Shown: positions 28,497 through 37,204 of the stretch, piece after piece
How the letters are laid out: the number at the start of each line of letters is the position of its first letter
How positions within the stretch are numbered: position 1 is the stretch's first letter
Source of the DNA: Novosphingobium sp. Chol11
GTDB lineage: Bacteria > Pseudomonadota > Alphaproteobacteria > Sphingomonadales > Sphingomonadaceae
Assembly (NCBI GenBank): GCA_945906105.1
Contig: CAMDQO010000002.1
Location: 114,708-178,707 of the forward strand
DNA length: 64,000 bases
Direction: 5' to 3'
The notes under the pieces: generated by a model
The model's database searches: none
Told to the model about the DNA's origin: nothing
The model's input: the letters and a program-made list of their open reading frames with translations, nothing else
Program-made: the position numbers and the translations under genes

Positions 28497-29227
28497 AACG
28501 CTTTTACAAGCAGGTTACAACAACACTGCAAGCAGGTGGCACCCTGCAAGCAAGTGGCTGGCAGGTTACACTCGACGGACGCGGGGTAAAGACCGTCAGC
28601 GGCAAGCCGCAGCTTGTCCCGACAAAGGCGCTGGCCGATGCGCTGGCCGCTGAATGGGCGGCACAGGGCGAAGAGATCAAGCCCGCCAGTTTCCTGCTGC
28701 GCGACATGGCGGACTATGCCATCGATGTTGTCACCCCCGATCCCGCCGCCGCCGTTCTGGCCATGCTGCCCTATGCCGAAACCGACACGCTGTGCTATCG
28801 CGCCGCACCGGGCGAGCCGATCCACCCCCGCCAGATCGCCGTGTGGGAACCGCTGCTCACTGCTGCCGAGCACCGTTGGGACATTGCGTTTGAACGTGTC
28901 AGCGGAGTGCTGCACCACGCCCAGCCTGAGGCTACCGTGGCGCGGTTGAGCAAGGTGCTGCAAGCGCAAGACCCCTTCACCCTCGCCGCGCTGCGTAGCA
29001 TGGCCGGACTGGCGGCCTCACTGGTGATCGCGCTGGCGGCGATTGAGGGCGAACATGATGCGGACGACCTGTTGGCCGAAACCCTGTGGAACGCCGCCAA
29101 CCTTGAAGAGGACTTTCAGGCCGAGTTCTGGGGCGTTGACGCTGAAGCTGCCGAATTACGCGCGCGGCGATTGCGGGATTTTACCGCCGCGATGCACTTT
29201 GCCGAACTGGTAAGGGAAAACCTTTAA
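28493..29227 (+). CDS. ATP12 family ATP synthase F1 assembly chaperone
   Basis: About 244 residues starting MKRFYKQV, with the ATG overlapping the previous stop. ATP12 landmarks are WQVTLDGRGVKTVSGKPQLVPTKALADALAAEW, MLPYAETDTLCYRA, WEPLL and the C-terminal EEDFQAEFWGVDAEA. ATP12 binds the F1 alpha subunit during assembly of the synthase; it is typical of alphaproteobacteria and mitochondria. The stop codon overlaps the stop of the convergent gene on a shared TTAA. Confidence 0.9.
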   Translation: MKRFYKQVTTTLQAGGTLQASGWQVTLDGRGVKTVSGKPQLVPTKALADALAAEWAAQGEEIKPASFLLRDMADYAIDVVTPDPAAAVLAMLPYAETDTLCYRAAPGEPIHPRQIAVWEPLLTAAEHRWDIAFERVSGVLHHAQPEATVARLSKVLQAQDPFTLAALRSMAGLAASLVIALAAIEGEHDADDLLAETLWNAANLEEDFQAEFWGVDAEAAELRARRLRDFTAAMHFAELVRENL

Positions 29228-30342
29228 TCCAGACACGAGCAGGGCAAGTGCCAGTTGTGCGGTTCGGAGACGAAGCTGGCATTGGCTGCCGAGAACGACC
29301 CGAGATAGGGCTGGATGTAATTATAGCCCTGAAAATCGCAGTAATCCTTGCCGCGAGATAGAACCATCGCATCGATATTGCGATCAAGCACCGCTCCTGA
29401 AATCGGGTGGCGGTTCATGTTCCAGGTGTAATCCGTCAGCACCACGCGCGATGGCGGCGCTTCGGGACGGGTCCACAAGGCACGGGCGCGTGACAGGATC
29501 TGCTGTTCCAACGCCGGGTTGGACTGGGCGGCTGGCAGCGCGCAAATCTTCGGATCAGACTTGGCATAGGCTCCGGGCTTGACCGTGAGCGTGAAATTAC
29601 CCGTCGCCACCACATCTCCCATGGCGGCCGGAGGATCGTTCGAGCTGCCATTGTAGTTCACGTCACCATCAATGTTGATCGCATAGGGAATCAACTCCAG
29701 CTTGATCTGGTGGGTTCCCGGCCCCATCAGCCCGCGCTTGGTGGCGCGTGACAGAAACTCGCGGAAAACCTCGGTACCGGGCTGGAATTTCTCGGCCCGG
29801 CTGAGCAATTCACCGCGCCAGGTTGACCATGTTTCATGATCGCCCGCCTTGCCCCAGATGCGAAAATGCGTGTCCACGACATTGCCGCCAACCGTAAACC
29901 GCGCCTTGTAGCGGATGGAACGGGAAATCCAGTAGCTGCTTTTGCCGGGTAACTTGGCGCGAAACTGCTCGATTGATGGTTCGCGCATATAGACGCGGAA
30001 GAAAATCGGATCCCCAAGATTGAAGCTGCTCGCCAGCGCCGCTTCGGATATCCGATCACGTTCAAGATCAGTGCGGGTAAACACCACCTGCCCCATATGC
30101 GCCTGATGCATTGCTCCCGAAACGCCCAGCGCAGCCGGTGCTGAAGCGGGTGTGGCAGCAGCCGAGCTATCCTCTGCGCTGCGCGATTTGACCACTGGTT
30201 TATCCGCTGCTGTCGGCACGCGAGCCTTGGCGCGCTTGAGAATTTCGCCCGGGATTCCGAACTGCGCCGAGGCCGTACCGACACCGCCTACCAGAACAAC
30301 TATGGCAAGGGCTGATGAGTAAAGAAAATGACGCAGCGCCAC
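29224..30342 (-). CDS. Exported protein of unknown function
   Basis: 372 residues with a signal peptide (LYSSALAIVVLVGGVGTASAQ). A low-complexity Ala/Ser/Pro region (about 45-75) precedes a beta-rich middle with FFRVYMREPSIEQF, TWRGELLSRAEKF and INIDGDVNYNGSSNDPP. The C-terminus has several Cys (KDYCDFQGYNYIQP, HLPCSCLD), perhaps disulfides in the periplasm. I do not recognise a domain. It is transcribed in the same direction as the response-regulator gene 106 bases upstream and may be its target (inference). Confidence 0.72.
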   Translation of the reverse strand: MALRHFLYSSALAIVVLVGGVGTASAQFGIPGEILKRAKARVPTAADKPVVKSRSAEDSSAAATPASAPAALGVSGAMHQAHMGQVVFTRTDLERDRISEAALASSFNLGDPIFFRVYMREPSIEQFRAKLPGKSSYWISRSIRYKARFTVGGNVVDTHFRIWGKAGDHETWSTWRGELLSRAEKFQPGTEVFREFLSRATKRGLMGPGTHQIKLELIPYAINIDGDVNYNGSSNDPPAAMGDVVATGNFTLTVKPGAYAKSDPKICALPAAQSNPALEQQILSRARALWTRPEAPPSRVVLTDYTWNMNRHPISGAVLDRNIDAMVLSRGKDYCDFQGYNYIQPYLGSFSAANASFVSEPHNWHLPCSCLD

Positions 30343-30448
30343 GTGAAATCTCCAAGCAAGTTCAGTGTCGAAATGCTTGTCGGTGATTTCACCACACGCG
30401 AAAATAACATGGCTATGTCATGCTTGATCAGCGGCTTTTGCGCAGCGA

Positions 30449-31111
30449 TCAGTTCATCTTCAGCGTCCCAAGACGCATCGCCTCGTAAACCGCCTCACCG
30501 CGCGAATGCACATCGAGCTTGCGGTAAATCGAGCGGACATGATTGCCCACGGTCAGCGGCGAAATCGTCAGAATGCGAGCCGCTTCTTTGTAGCTGTAGC
30601 CTTTGGCGAAAAGTTGCAGCAACTCGGTTTCGCGCGGGGAGAGTTTAGGGCGGCCATCGGTTTCGGGCACGTCCATCTGGGCGCGAAGCCGGTCAAGCAG
30701 ATGGACGGCCGCCGCTGCGCTGATCGGCGCACCGCCTTCCAGCGCCGATGTGATGGCATCGACGATGTCTCCGGCGGCGCTGTCCTTCAGCAGATAGCCA
30801 TCGGCCCCCGCCTCGATTGTGCGCACCACCGTATCGCGATCACCAAAGCTGGTCAGGACGATGATCTTGGCATCGCCTGCCGCCTTGATATGCGGGATCA
30901 GCGCGGTGCCGGTGCCATCTGGCAGACCAAGATCGAGCAGGTAAACATCGGCCCCCGCACGAATCAGGCCGGCCGCAGCACTGATCGAATCTGCCGTCCC
31001 GACCAGACACAGCCCCTCCATCGCCGCGATCTGCTCGGCAAGCGTTTCGCGCACAATCGGGCTGTCCTCAATGATGGCCACCCGCACCGGAACAAGCGCT
31101 TTATCTGACAT
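30449..31111 (-). CDS. NarL/FixJ-family response regulator
   Basis: 220 residues from the ATG at 31111. The receiver domain has acidic residues in VAIIEDSP, phospho-accepting Asp60 in VYLLDLGLPDG and Lys in GYLLKDSA. A LuxR-type HTH follows (LSPRETELLQLFAKGYSYKEAARILTISPLTVGNHV...). Phosphorylation by the adjacent histidine kinase is expected. The kinase gene ends 63 bases upstream on the same strand, so they probably form one operon, kinase first. Confidence 0.93.
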   Translation of the reverse strand: MSDKALVPVRVAIIEDSPIVRETLAEQIAAMEGLCLVGTADSISAAAGLIRAGADVYLLDLGLPDGTGTALIPHIKAAGDAKIIVLTSFGDRDTVVRTIEAGADGYLLKDSAAGDIVDAITSALEGGAPISAAAAVHLLDRLRAQMDVPETDGRPKLSPRETELLQLFAKGYSYKEAARILTISPLTVGNHVRSIYRKLDVHSRGEAVYEAMRLGTLKMN

Positions 31112-31174
31112 TTCGTGAAATTCTCCAGCCGCACCATCCCTGCATGACAGGATGAACGCCATGTCGCGAATATG

Positions 31175-33106
31175 TTACTCGGATAGCACCGGGGCAGGTG
31201 GCGCGGGGACAGCGGGCACTGGAACTGTCAACACCACCGTCGTTCCCGCTGATGTGCTGTCGATATGCAGCGCACCCCCCACCGATTGTGCCCGTGCCAC
31301 CATGTTGCTGATACCGTGCCCGTCAGCTGCATTGGCCGCGCGGCCTTCTCCGGCATCGGCGATGGTTATGGTAACGACCTGCGCATTTTCCCCTGATTGC
31401 GCGATGGTAATTTCGATGGTCGGTGAATGGGCGTGTTTGATGACATTGGTCACTGCCTCCTGCACGATGCGAAAGATTTGCAGCACCTCACGCGGGCCAA
31501 GGCCATCGACGCTTTCGGGCAGGGAATTTTTCCAGAGCAACGCGATACCGGCGGCCGAAAGGCGCGGCTCGATCCGGGCGCGGAAGGTGGCGAGCGCCGT
31601 GCCCAGCGTTTCGCCAACCGTATCGAGTGAATCAATGATCAGGCGCAGTTCGTCGATCACCTGCTGCAGGGAGGTGGTGAGTTCGGCCTGCGGAATTGCC
31701 TGTTTGCGAGAAGCGAACAGCAAGCTCATCAACTGGCCACCGATCCCGTCATGCATATCGCGCATCAGCCGCTGGCGCTCGTTGACCAGCGTTTCGCGGC
31801 GGGCCAGCTCTGCCGCCCGCGCATAGTTTTCCGCCAGCTCCGCCTCGCGTTCGTGCAGTTGAACGGTCAGCATCTCGTTGAACTCGTTCATCGAGCGGAA
31901 CAGCCGGATATTGCGGGCGATGAAAGCCACCGGAAAGGCGATGATCAGGAACGGAATGGAAGTCTGCAAAAATCCGCGAGCGCTGCCGTTGCTGAATTCG
32001 CCATAAAAATCGATCATCATCAAGGTGATGCACAGCAGGAACAGGGCAGCTTCCCAAGTGCGATCATCGGACTGTGTCAGGAAATGCCACAAGAACCGGA
32101 CGATTCCGGCAAGGCCCAGAGCGATGCCAACGCCATTGGTCAGCATTGACGCCTGATCATAGGCACCAGAGCCGCTCGCTGTCAGCAGGCTGAGGAATGA
32201 CAGCGCCGCCCCGACCCCGATCAGGCAGGTCAGCCATGACAGCCATCTCCACGGCCGCCCGGTCCAGGCATCGATCAGATTGACCCAGGCCACCGGAATG
32301 CAAAGCGTCAGGACAAAATAATAGACAAGCCGCCAGCTCCCGGAAAAAGGCGGATCAACCCACGAATAATAATGATAGCGCAGGCTCCACGCCAGCAGCA
32401 GCACGAACACCCAGACGGCGAACCGCTTTTGCTGGGATCGCACGATCAGCAAAAAGGCCAGCGCCGCCGCCAGCAGGCCGAAGCTGTATGAAATAACCTT
32501 GTATTCGTTGAGGATGAAACTGCGCTTCGCCAGCAGTTCGCTCGCCTTGGCGTATGGCGCGAGCATGGGCTTGCCCACGTCGAAATAGGGGACGCCCGCG
32601 CGGACCAGGATGGTTTCCAGCCGGTTCACACCCGTTTTCAGCACAGATGGCGAGATGTAGAGAATGGTCTTGGGATTGCCGTGGTAAGTCGGGTTCGGCA
32701 ACATCAGCCGCCCGTCCTGCCGGGTCCATTGGCCATTGACCCTGATGTGATAATTGTCACTGCCAAGCGACGGGATCAGTGCCAGCCCGTCAGGGGGAAC
32801 CGCATCAAGTGTGAACTCGCTTCTTACCAGCCGATAACCCGGCCCGCAGCAATCGCTTGCCGGAAGCGTAACCGGCTTGAATTTGGCGCTGTCAAACCCG
32901 GCAGGATCGGGGCTTGGCACCGTGGCCATCATCGTGTTGCTGACAGCAATCACCTCCGGGCGCGGCGGGCTATCGAACAGGATCGGGTTGATCACCAGCC
33001 AGAAGCCAAGCTGCACCGCAATGCAGGCCAGCAGCAGGCGGCCAATCGCGCGCAGCTGTTCCGGCTTGTCGGCACCCGGTGGCAAAGGCAATTCCCCAAA
33101 CTGCAT
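31175..33106 (-). CDS. NarX/DesK-type sensor histidine kinase
   Basis: 643 residues from the ATG at 33106, preceded by GGGGGA. After one N-terminal membrane helix there is a roughly 150-residue periplasmic domain with a vicinal Cys pair (ASDCCGPGY) and a jelly-roll-like pattern. Then come seven or so membrane helices, a coiled coil (MLTVQLHEREAELAENYARAAELARRE region), and the HisKA_3 phosphoacceptor His in RDMHDGIGGQL. The ATPase domain has its N-box in IVQEAVTNVIKHA and G-box in DGHGISNMVARA. The layout resembles 7TMR-DISM sensors. The ligand is unknown. Confidence 0.9.
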   Translation of the reverse strand: MQFGELPLPPGADKPEQLRAIGRLLLACIAVQLGFWLVINPILFDSPPRPEVIAVSNTMMATVPSPDPAGFDSAKFKPVTLPASDCCGPGYRLVRSEFTLDAVPPDGLALIPSLGSDNYHIRVNGQWTRQDGRLMLPNPTYHGNPKTILYISPSVLKTGVNRLETILVRAGVPYFDVGKPMLAPYAKASELLAKRSFILNEYKVISYSFGLLAAALAFLLIVRSQQKRFAVWVFVLLLAWSLRYHYYSWVDPPFSGSWRLVYYFVLTLCIPVAWVNLIDAWTGRPWRWLSWLTCLIGVGAALSFLSLLTASGSGAYDQASMLTNGVGIALGLAGIVRFLWHFLTQSDDRTWEAALFLLCITLMMIDFYGEFSNGSARGFLQTSIPFLIIAFPVAFIARNIRLFRSMNEFNEMLTVQLHEREAELAENYARAAELARRETLVNERQRLMRDMHDGIGGQLMSLLFASRKQAIPQAELTTSLQQVIDELRLIIDSLDTVGETLGTALATFRARIEPRLSAAGIALLWKNSLPESVDGLGPREVLQIFRIVQEAVTNVIKHAHSPTIEITIAQSGENAQVVTITIADAGEGRAANAADGHGISNMVARAQSVGGALHIDSTSAGTTVVLTVPVPAVPAPPAPVLSE

Positions 33107-33447
33107 GGCAATCCCCCTGGCCGTATGACAATGCGGCCCCAGACACCATAAATGTGTCATCGCTCCAATGACATGAATTTGTCATGCAGGCGGCATCAGC
33201 GGATGGGCTGCGCGAAAAAAGGCTACGGAATTTTGCCGCAGTCAAGCGCTGTGCGGAATTGGTGCGGGAGTAGAGTAACCGCGTTGGTGATCTGGTTGGT
33301 TTTCGCTCTATCCACTATCGCCAGCACCCCAATGGCTGATAACAGGGGGATAAGCTTAATACTCGATTTTCCGGAGTTTCCATGAAGCTTTCATCAAGCT
33401 TTCGAGTCTAAGCGATTTTTCTGGCAAGTTTAGGTCGCGAAAAATCA
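33107..33447. other. Divergent promoter region, kinase / diguanylate cyclase
   Basis: 341 bases without a gene, between the minus-strand kinase gene and the plus-strand GGDEF gene. The kinase-proximal end holds four TGTCAT/ATGACA hexamers (separate entry). The rest is comparatively A+T-rich near 33340-33440, fitting a promoter for the GGDEF gene, but I cannot fix its boxes. Confidence 0.5.
33125..33185 (-). promoter_or_regulatory. Cluster of four TGTCAT hexamers, candidate operator
   Basis: ATGACA at 33125-33130, TGTCAT at 33155-33160, ATGACA at 33168-33173 and TGTCAT at 33180-33185 form two inverted pairs within 61 bases. The pair at 33168-33185 is a perfect ATGACA-N6-TGTCAT repeat. The cluster lies 19-79 bases upstream of the kinase start. 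Binding by the neighbouring LuxR-type regulator for autoregulation is an inference. Confidence 0.5.
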
Positions 33448-34590
33448 ATGTTGACGGATATCATGAAGACGACCGACGGTGCGGTACACACCGATGACTG
33501 CGATGCAACATCATGGCCAAGGTTTATCCCGTCATCGGCAAGCGACGACAAGTCCTTGTCGCCGCTCGACAAGGCCTGCTCACTAACCGCACTCAAGCAT
33601 GACGAAAGCGGTCGTTTAAGCGCGCTGGCGCGGCTGGACGTACTCGATACGCCACCCGAAGAACCTTTCGAAAGCATTGTCGCGCTGGTCCAGCAAGTGA
33701 TCAGAGTGCCGGTCTGCGCGATTTCGCTGGTGGATAAGGACAGGCAATGGTTCAAAGCGAAGCGAGGACTTGCGGTTGCCGAGACCGCACGTGAAGTCTC
33801 ATTCTGCACCCATACGATCAAGATGACTGGTCCGTTCATCATCAGTGACGCGACGAAAGATCCACAATTCGCGAATAATCCCCTGGTAACCGGTGGTCCG
33901 AAGATACGGAGCTACGCCGGTATTCCGCTAACGACAGCTGATGGATATAATGTCGGCAGTCTCTGCGTGATCGACACCGTAACAAGGACATTCTCTGCCG
34001 ATGAAATTGCCATATTGGTGAGCTTCGCAAGATTGGTCGTCGGTGAACTCGAACTGCGCCAGATCGCATCGGCTGATGCGCTCACCGGCGCCCTCAGTCG
34101 GCGCGCATGGTTTAACTTAGCTGAAGCCGAAGTACTGCGCGCTGCGCGCTATTCCAGGGCGCTTTCCTTCTTCATTCTCGATATTGACCAGTTCAAAGCC
34201 ATCAACGACAGCTTCGGTCACAGCGCGGGCGACAAGGTGATCAAGCGGGTGGCACAGTTGGCGCAGATGCAATTGAGACGTTCCGACCTGTTTGGACGGT
34301 TCGGAGGGGAGGAATTCATTTGCGCCTTGCCAGAAACAGAGGCTGCCTATGCCCTAAAGCTCGCCGAGCGAATTCGCATGGTAATATCGCAGGAACGGCA
34401 TGACTGCCTTGGCGGGCGAAACTGCACAGTTAGCATCGGTATTTCCAACGTCGCGCCTGGCGAAATGGAGATTGGGCCTGCATTTGAGCGCGCCGATCGA
34501 GCCCTGTATCAAGCCAAGCAGGCTGGGCGTGATCGCATTCAAGCTGCTGAACCATATACCCAAAAGCCAAGCGCTCGTTTGGCTACCTAG
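33448..34590 (+). CDS. GAF-GGDEF diguanylate cyclase
   Basis: 380 residues. A GAF domain (about 74-203; CAISLVDKDRQWFKAKRGL, FCTHTI, IRSYAGIPLTTADGYNVGSLCVID) is followed by a GGDEF domain with active-site GGEEF at 286-290. An RxxD inhibitory site (RRSD, 277-280) lies five residues before it. It should make cyclic di-GMP from GTP, with product inhibition. The GAF domain suggests a small-molecule or redox input. No membrane segment is seen, so it is cytosolic. The first 60 residues are polar and unassigned. Confidence 0.93.
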   Translation: MLTDIMKTTDGAVHTDDCDATSWPRFIPSSASDDKSLSPLDKACSLTALKHDESGRLSALARLDVLDTPPEEPFESIVALVQQVIRVPVCAISLVDKDRQWFKAKRGLAVAETAREVSFCTHTIKMTGPFIISDATKDPQFANNPLVTGGPKIRSYAGIPLTTADGYNVGSLCVIDTVTRTFSADEIAILVSFARLVVGELELRQIASADALTGALSRRAWFNLAEAEVLRAARYSRALSFFILDIDQFKAINDSFGHSAGDKVIKRVAQLAQMQLRRSDLFGRFGGEEFICALPETEAAYALKLAERIRMVISQERHDCLGGRNCTVSIGISNVAPGEMEIGPAFERADRALYQAKQAGRDRIQAAEPYTQKPSARLAT

Positions 34591-34686
34591 CATAGTCGTA
34601 GGCCAGATTCAGGTGGCACCGTGTCTCCCCATTTAAGCTGATGAATAGGCGTGGACGTCGGGGGATTGCTCCCATAGGACGCGGCT

Positions 34687-35679
34687 ATGACCAAAATCTC
34701 GATCCTCGATCTTGTCCGTGTTCGTCAGGGCAGTGATCTTCGCACTGCGCTCGATCAGGCGCGCGATTTTGCGCGCCATGCCGAAGCACTCGGCTGTGAG
34801 CGCTATTGGGTGGCCGAGCACCATAATATGCCGGGAATCGGCTCGGCGGCGACCTCTGTGGTGATCGGCCATATTGCGGCGGGCACAGCGACGATCCGGG
34901 TCGGCGCCGGGGGTGTCATGCTGCCGAACCATTCGCCACTGGTGATCGCCGAACAGTTCGGCACTCTGGAAACCTTGTTTCCCGGACGCATTGATCTCGG
35001 GCTGGGACGGGCACCGGGAACCGACCAGCTGACCTGGCGCGCCATGCGCCGCGATCCGGCGAGCTCTGATCGCTTTCCCCAGGATGTCCTCGAACTTCAG
35101 GCATTGCTCGGGCCGTTGCAGCAAGGCCAGCGCGTGCAGGCCGTGCCCGGCACCGATACCAATGTGCCGCTGTGGATTCTGGGCTCCAGCACGTTCGGGG
35201 CGCAGCTGGCGGCAGAGCTTGGCTTGCCCTACGCTTTTGCCTCACATTTTGCGCCCAAGGCACTGTTGCAGGCGCTGGAGGTCTATCGCCACTATTTCCG
35301 CCCGTCTGCCGTCCTGTCGCGGCCCTATGCCATGGTTGGCGTCAATATCATCGCCGCAGACAGCGATGCAGAAGCCCGGCGTCTGGCAACGACAACACAG
35401 ATGGCCATCGCCGATATTTTCCGTGGCGCGCGCGGATTGAGCCAGCCGCCGATCGACGATATCGACACCTATTGGACGCCAGCGGAAAAGGCGCAGTCGC
35501 GCAGCTTTTTTGAACGCGCCATTATCGGCGGGCCGCAGGCCGTTCAGGACGGCGTGGCGGCGCTTATCGCCGAAACACAGGCTGATGAGCTGATGATCGT
35601 TACCGATGCCTTTGATTACGGCGCACGTTGCCGCTCACTGGAACTTATCGCCGGGGCTCACCGGAATTTATCGGCTTAG
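34687..35679 (+). CDS. LLM class flavin-dependent oxidoreductase (MsnO8-like)
   Basis: 330 residues of the bacterial luciferase-like TIM-barrel family. Signatures: [81 protein letters not shown]. Members use reduced flavin from a separate reductase; the substrate is unknown. It lies between the diguanylate cyclase and the Rieske oxygenase genes, and could belong to the catabolic region or simply border it. Confidence 0.9.
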   Translation: MTKISILDLVRVRQGSDLRTALDQARDFARHAEALGCERYWVAEHHNMPGIGSAATSVVIGHIAAGTATIRVGAGGVMLPNHSPLVIAEQFGTLETLFPGRIDLGLGRAPGTDQLTWRAMRRDPASSDRFPQDVLELQALLGPLQQGQRVQAVPGTDTNVPLWILGSSTFGAQLAAELGLPYAFASHFAPKALLQALEVYRHYFRPSAVLSRPYAMVGVNIIAADSDAEARRLATTTQMAIADIFRGARGLSQPPIDDIDTYWTPAEKAQSRSFFERAIIGGPQAVQDGVAALIAETQADELMIVTDAFDYGARCRSLELIAGAHRNLSA

Positions 35680-35796
35680 GCGTCGCCTCACCGATATCGA
35701 ATTTCACCCCAGCTTGGCGCTTGCGTACCGATAGCGGCGCTGTACGTTCGGACAGCATAGAAAAATTTCGACCTGAAATGCAGGAGGGGAGTACCC

Positions 35797-37179
35797 ATGG
35801 CCGAGGCCGTTCCGTTCAAGATTACCCAGGCTGACCGCATTCCGGCGCAGCGCTATTACGACGAGGGCTTCTACAAGGCCGAGGTGGAGAACCTGTGGCC
35901 GCACGTCTGGCAGATGGCCTGCCGACTGGAGATGATCCCCGAGGTGGGTGACTGGGTGGAATATTCCAACCTTGGCAAGTCAGTCATCGTCGTGCGCACC
36001 AAGGACGGCGTGAAAGCCTTTCACAACGCCTGCCGCCACCGCGGTGTGCCGCTCAATGACGGGGCAGGTACTGGTAACTGCAAGGGCAAGGGCTTCATCT
36101 GCCCGTTCCACGGCTGGCGCTGGAACATGGATGGTGAGAACACCTTCGTTTACGGCAAGCACCTGTTCACCGAAAACCAGCTGGATACAGACGATCTGGC
36201 GCTGCGGCCATGCCGGGTGGAAGTCGCCGGTGGCTGCGCCTTCATCAACCACGATGATAATGCGCCTTCGCTGGCTGACAGCCTGGGCCCGGTGCTGAAG
36301 GCGCTCGACGCCCACGGCATGAGCAATCTGCGCTCTGAATGGTGGTTTGGCACGGTACTGCCCGCTAACTGGAAGGTCGCCATGGAGGCCTTCATGGAAG
36401 GCTACCACGTGATGCGCACGCACCCACAGCTTCAACGCACCGCACCGGCGCTCTACAATTCGATGTATGGCTATGACACGGGCGGCATCGGTGTGCCGAT
36501 TGATCCGGGCATGAGCGTGCGTGACAACATCGTTGCCCAGATGCAGCACCTTGAGCTGCTGAGCGAAGGCATGGCGGGCATGGTCCACGCCAAGGAGCTG
36601 GAGATCATGCGTCCGCTGGTCGATGCCGAATTTCCGGACGATCCTCAGCAAGCAGTGATGATGTTCTTCGGCATGATCAACGATCAGGTCCACAAGCAGT
36701 TGAGCGCCAAGGGCGAACCAGTCCCCGATCTCAATGTGGCGGCGGTGAATGACCCGGTTAATGCGGTGGAATTCCTCTTCCCGCATTACTTCCTGCTGCC
36801 GATGTTCTCGTGCATGTCCAGCTATCGCATCCGTCCACTGGGGCCGGAGTCCTGCCTGTTCGAACTGTGGTCGCTGGCGCCATTCGCGCCGGGTGAGGAA
36901 CCGCCGGTGCCGATGGAAATGACCATGCTGCCCTATGACAGTCAGGACTTCCCGCCGATCCCGCGTCAGGACTATTCGAACATCCCGATCCAGCAACTGG
37001 GCATGCACGCCACCGGCTTTGACTTCATGCGGCTGAGCTTTGAGAAAGAAGGCCTGATCAGCAATTACCAGCGGATCATTGATGGCTACCTTGGCGGCGC
37101 GGACCCGGCCAAGCTGGCCGCTGCAACAAAGACCTTGCAAGGCAACTTTGACGGCGGGTTCTTCGACTACGATTTCTGA
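35797..37179 (+). CDS. Rieske non-heme iron oxygenase, alpha subunit
   Basis: 460 residues. The Rieske [2Fe-2S] ligands are Cys79-x-His81 and Cys102-x2-His105, with a 20-residue spacer slightly longer than the common 15-17. The mononuclear iron site is EGYHVMRTHP (His204, His209); Glu201 stands where many ring-hydroxylating enzymes have Asp. AGGAGGGGAG precedes the ATG. The enzyme would insert oxygen into an aromatic or alicyclic substrate. No beta subunit, ferredoxin or reductase gene is adjacent, so electron supply must come from elsewhere. Confidence 0.93.
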   Translation: MAEAVPFKITQADRIPAQRYYDEGFYKAEVENLWPHVWQMACRLEMIPEVGDWVEYSNLGKSVIVVRTKDGVKAFHNACRHRGVPLNDGAGTGNCKGKGFICPFHGWRWNMDGENTFVYGKHLFTENQLDTDDLALRPCRVEVAGGCAFINHDDNAPSLADSLGPVLKALDAHGMSNLRSEWWFGTVLPANWKVAMEAFMEGYHVMRTHPQLQRTAPALYNSMYGYDTGGIGVPIDPGMSVRDNIVAQMQHLELLSEGMAGMVHAKELEIMRPLVDAEFPDDPQQAVMMFFGMINDQVHKQLSAKGEPVPDLNVAAVNDPVNAVEFLFPHYFLLPMFSCMSSYRIRPLGPESCLFELWSLAPFAPGEEPPVPMEMTMLPYDSQDFPPIPRQDYSNIPIQQLGMHATGFDFMRLSFEKEGLISNYQRIIDGYLGGADPAKLAAATKTLQGNFDGGFFDYDF

Positions 37180-37204
37180 GTCCCTCCCCCCTCGGGGAGG
37201 GACT
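37179..37204. terminator. Convergent hairpin between Rieske and SDR genes
   Basis: A perfect 11-bp stem (AGTCCCTCCCC, 37179-37189, with its complement at 37194-37204) closes a CCTC loop. It begins on the last base of the Rieske stop codon and ends within the stop of the convergent SDR gene. No U-run follows on either strand, so it may act as a weak bidirectional terminator or mRNA end stabiliser. Confidence 0.6.

Noticed and set aside
28500..28575. Repeated GCAAGCAGGT/GGCAGGTTACA strings.
   Set aside because: They lie inside the ATP12 coding region and encode ordinary N-terminal residues; the copies are few and imperfect.
35980..37140. A minus-strand open frame of 386 codons opposite the Rieske gene.
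   Set aside because: The plus strand has complete Rieske and iron-site ligands; the opposite frame shows no domain.
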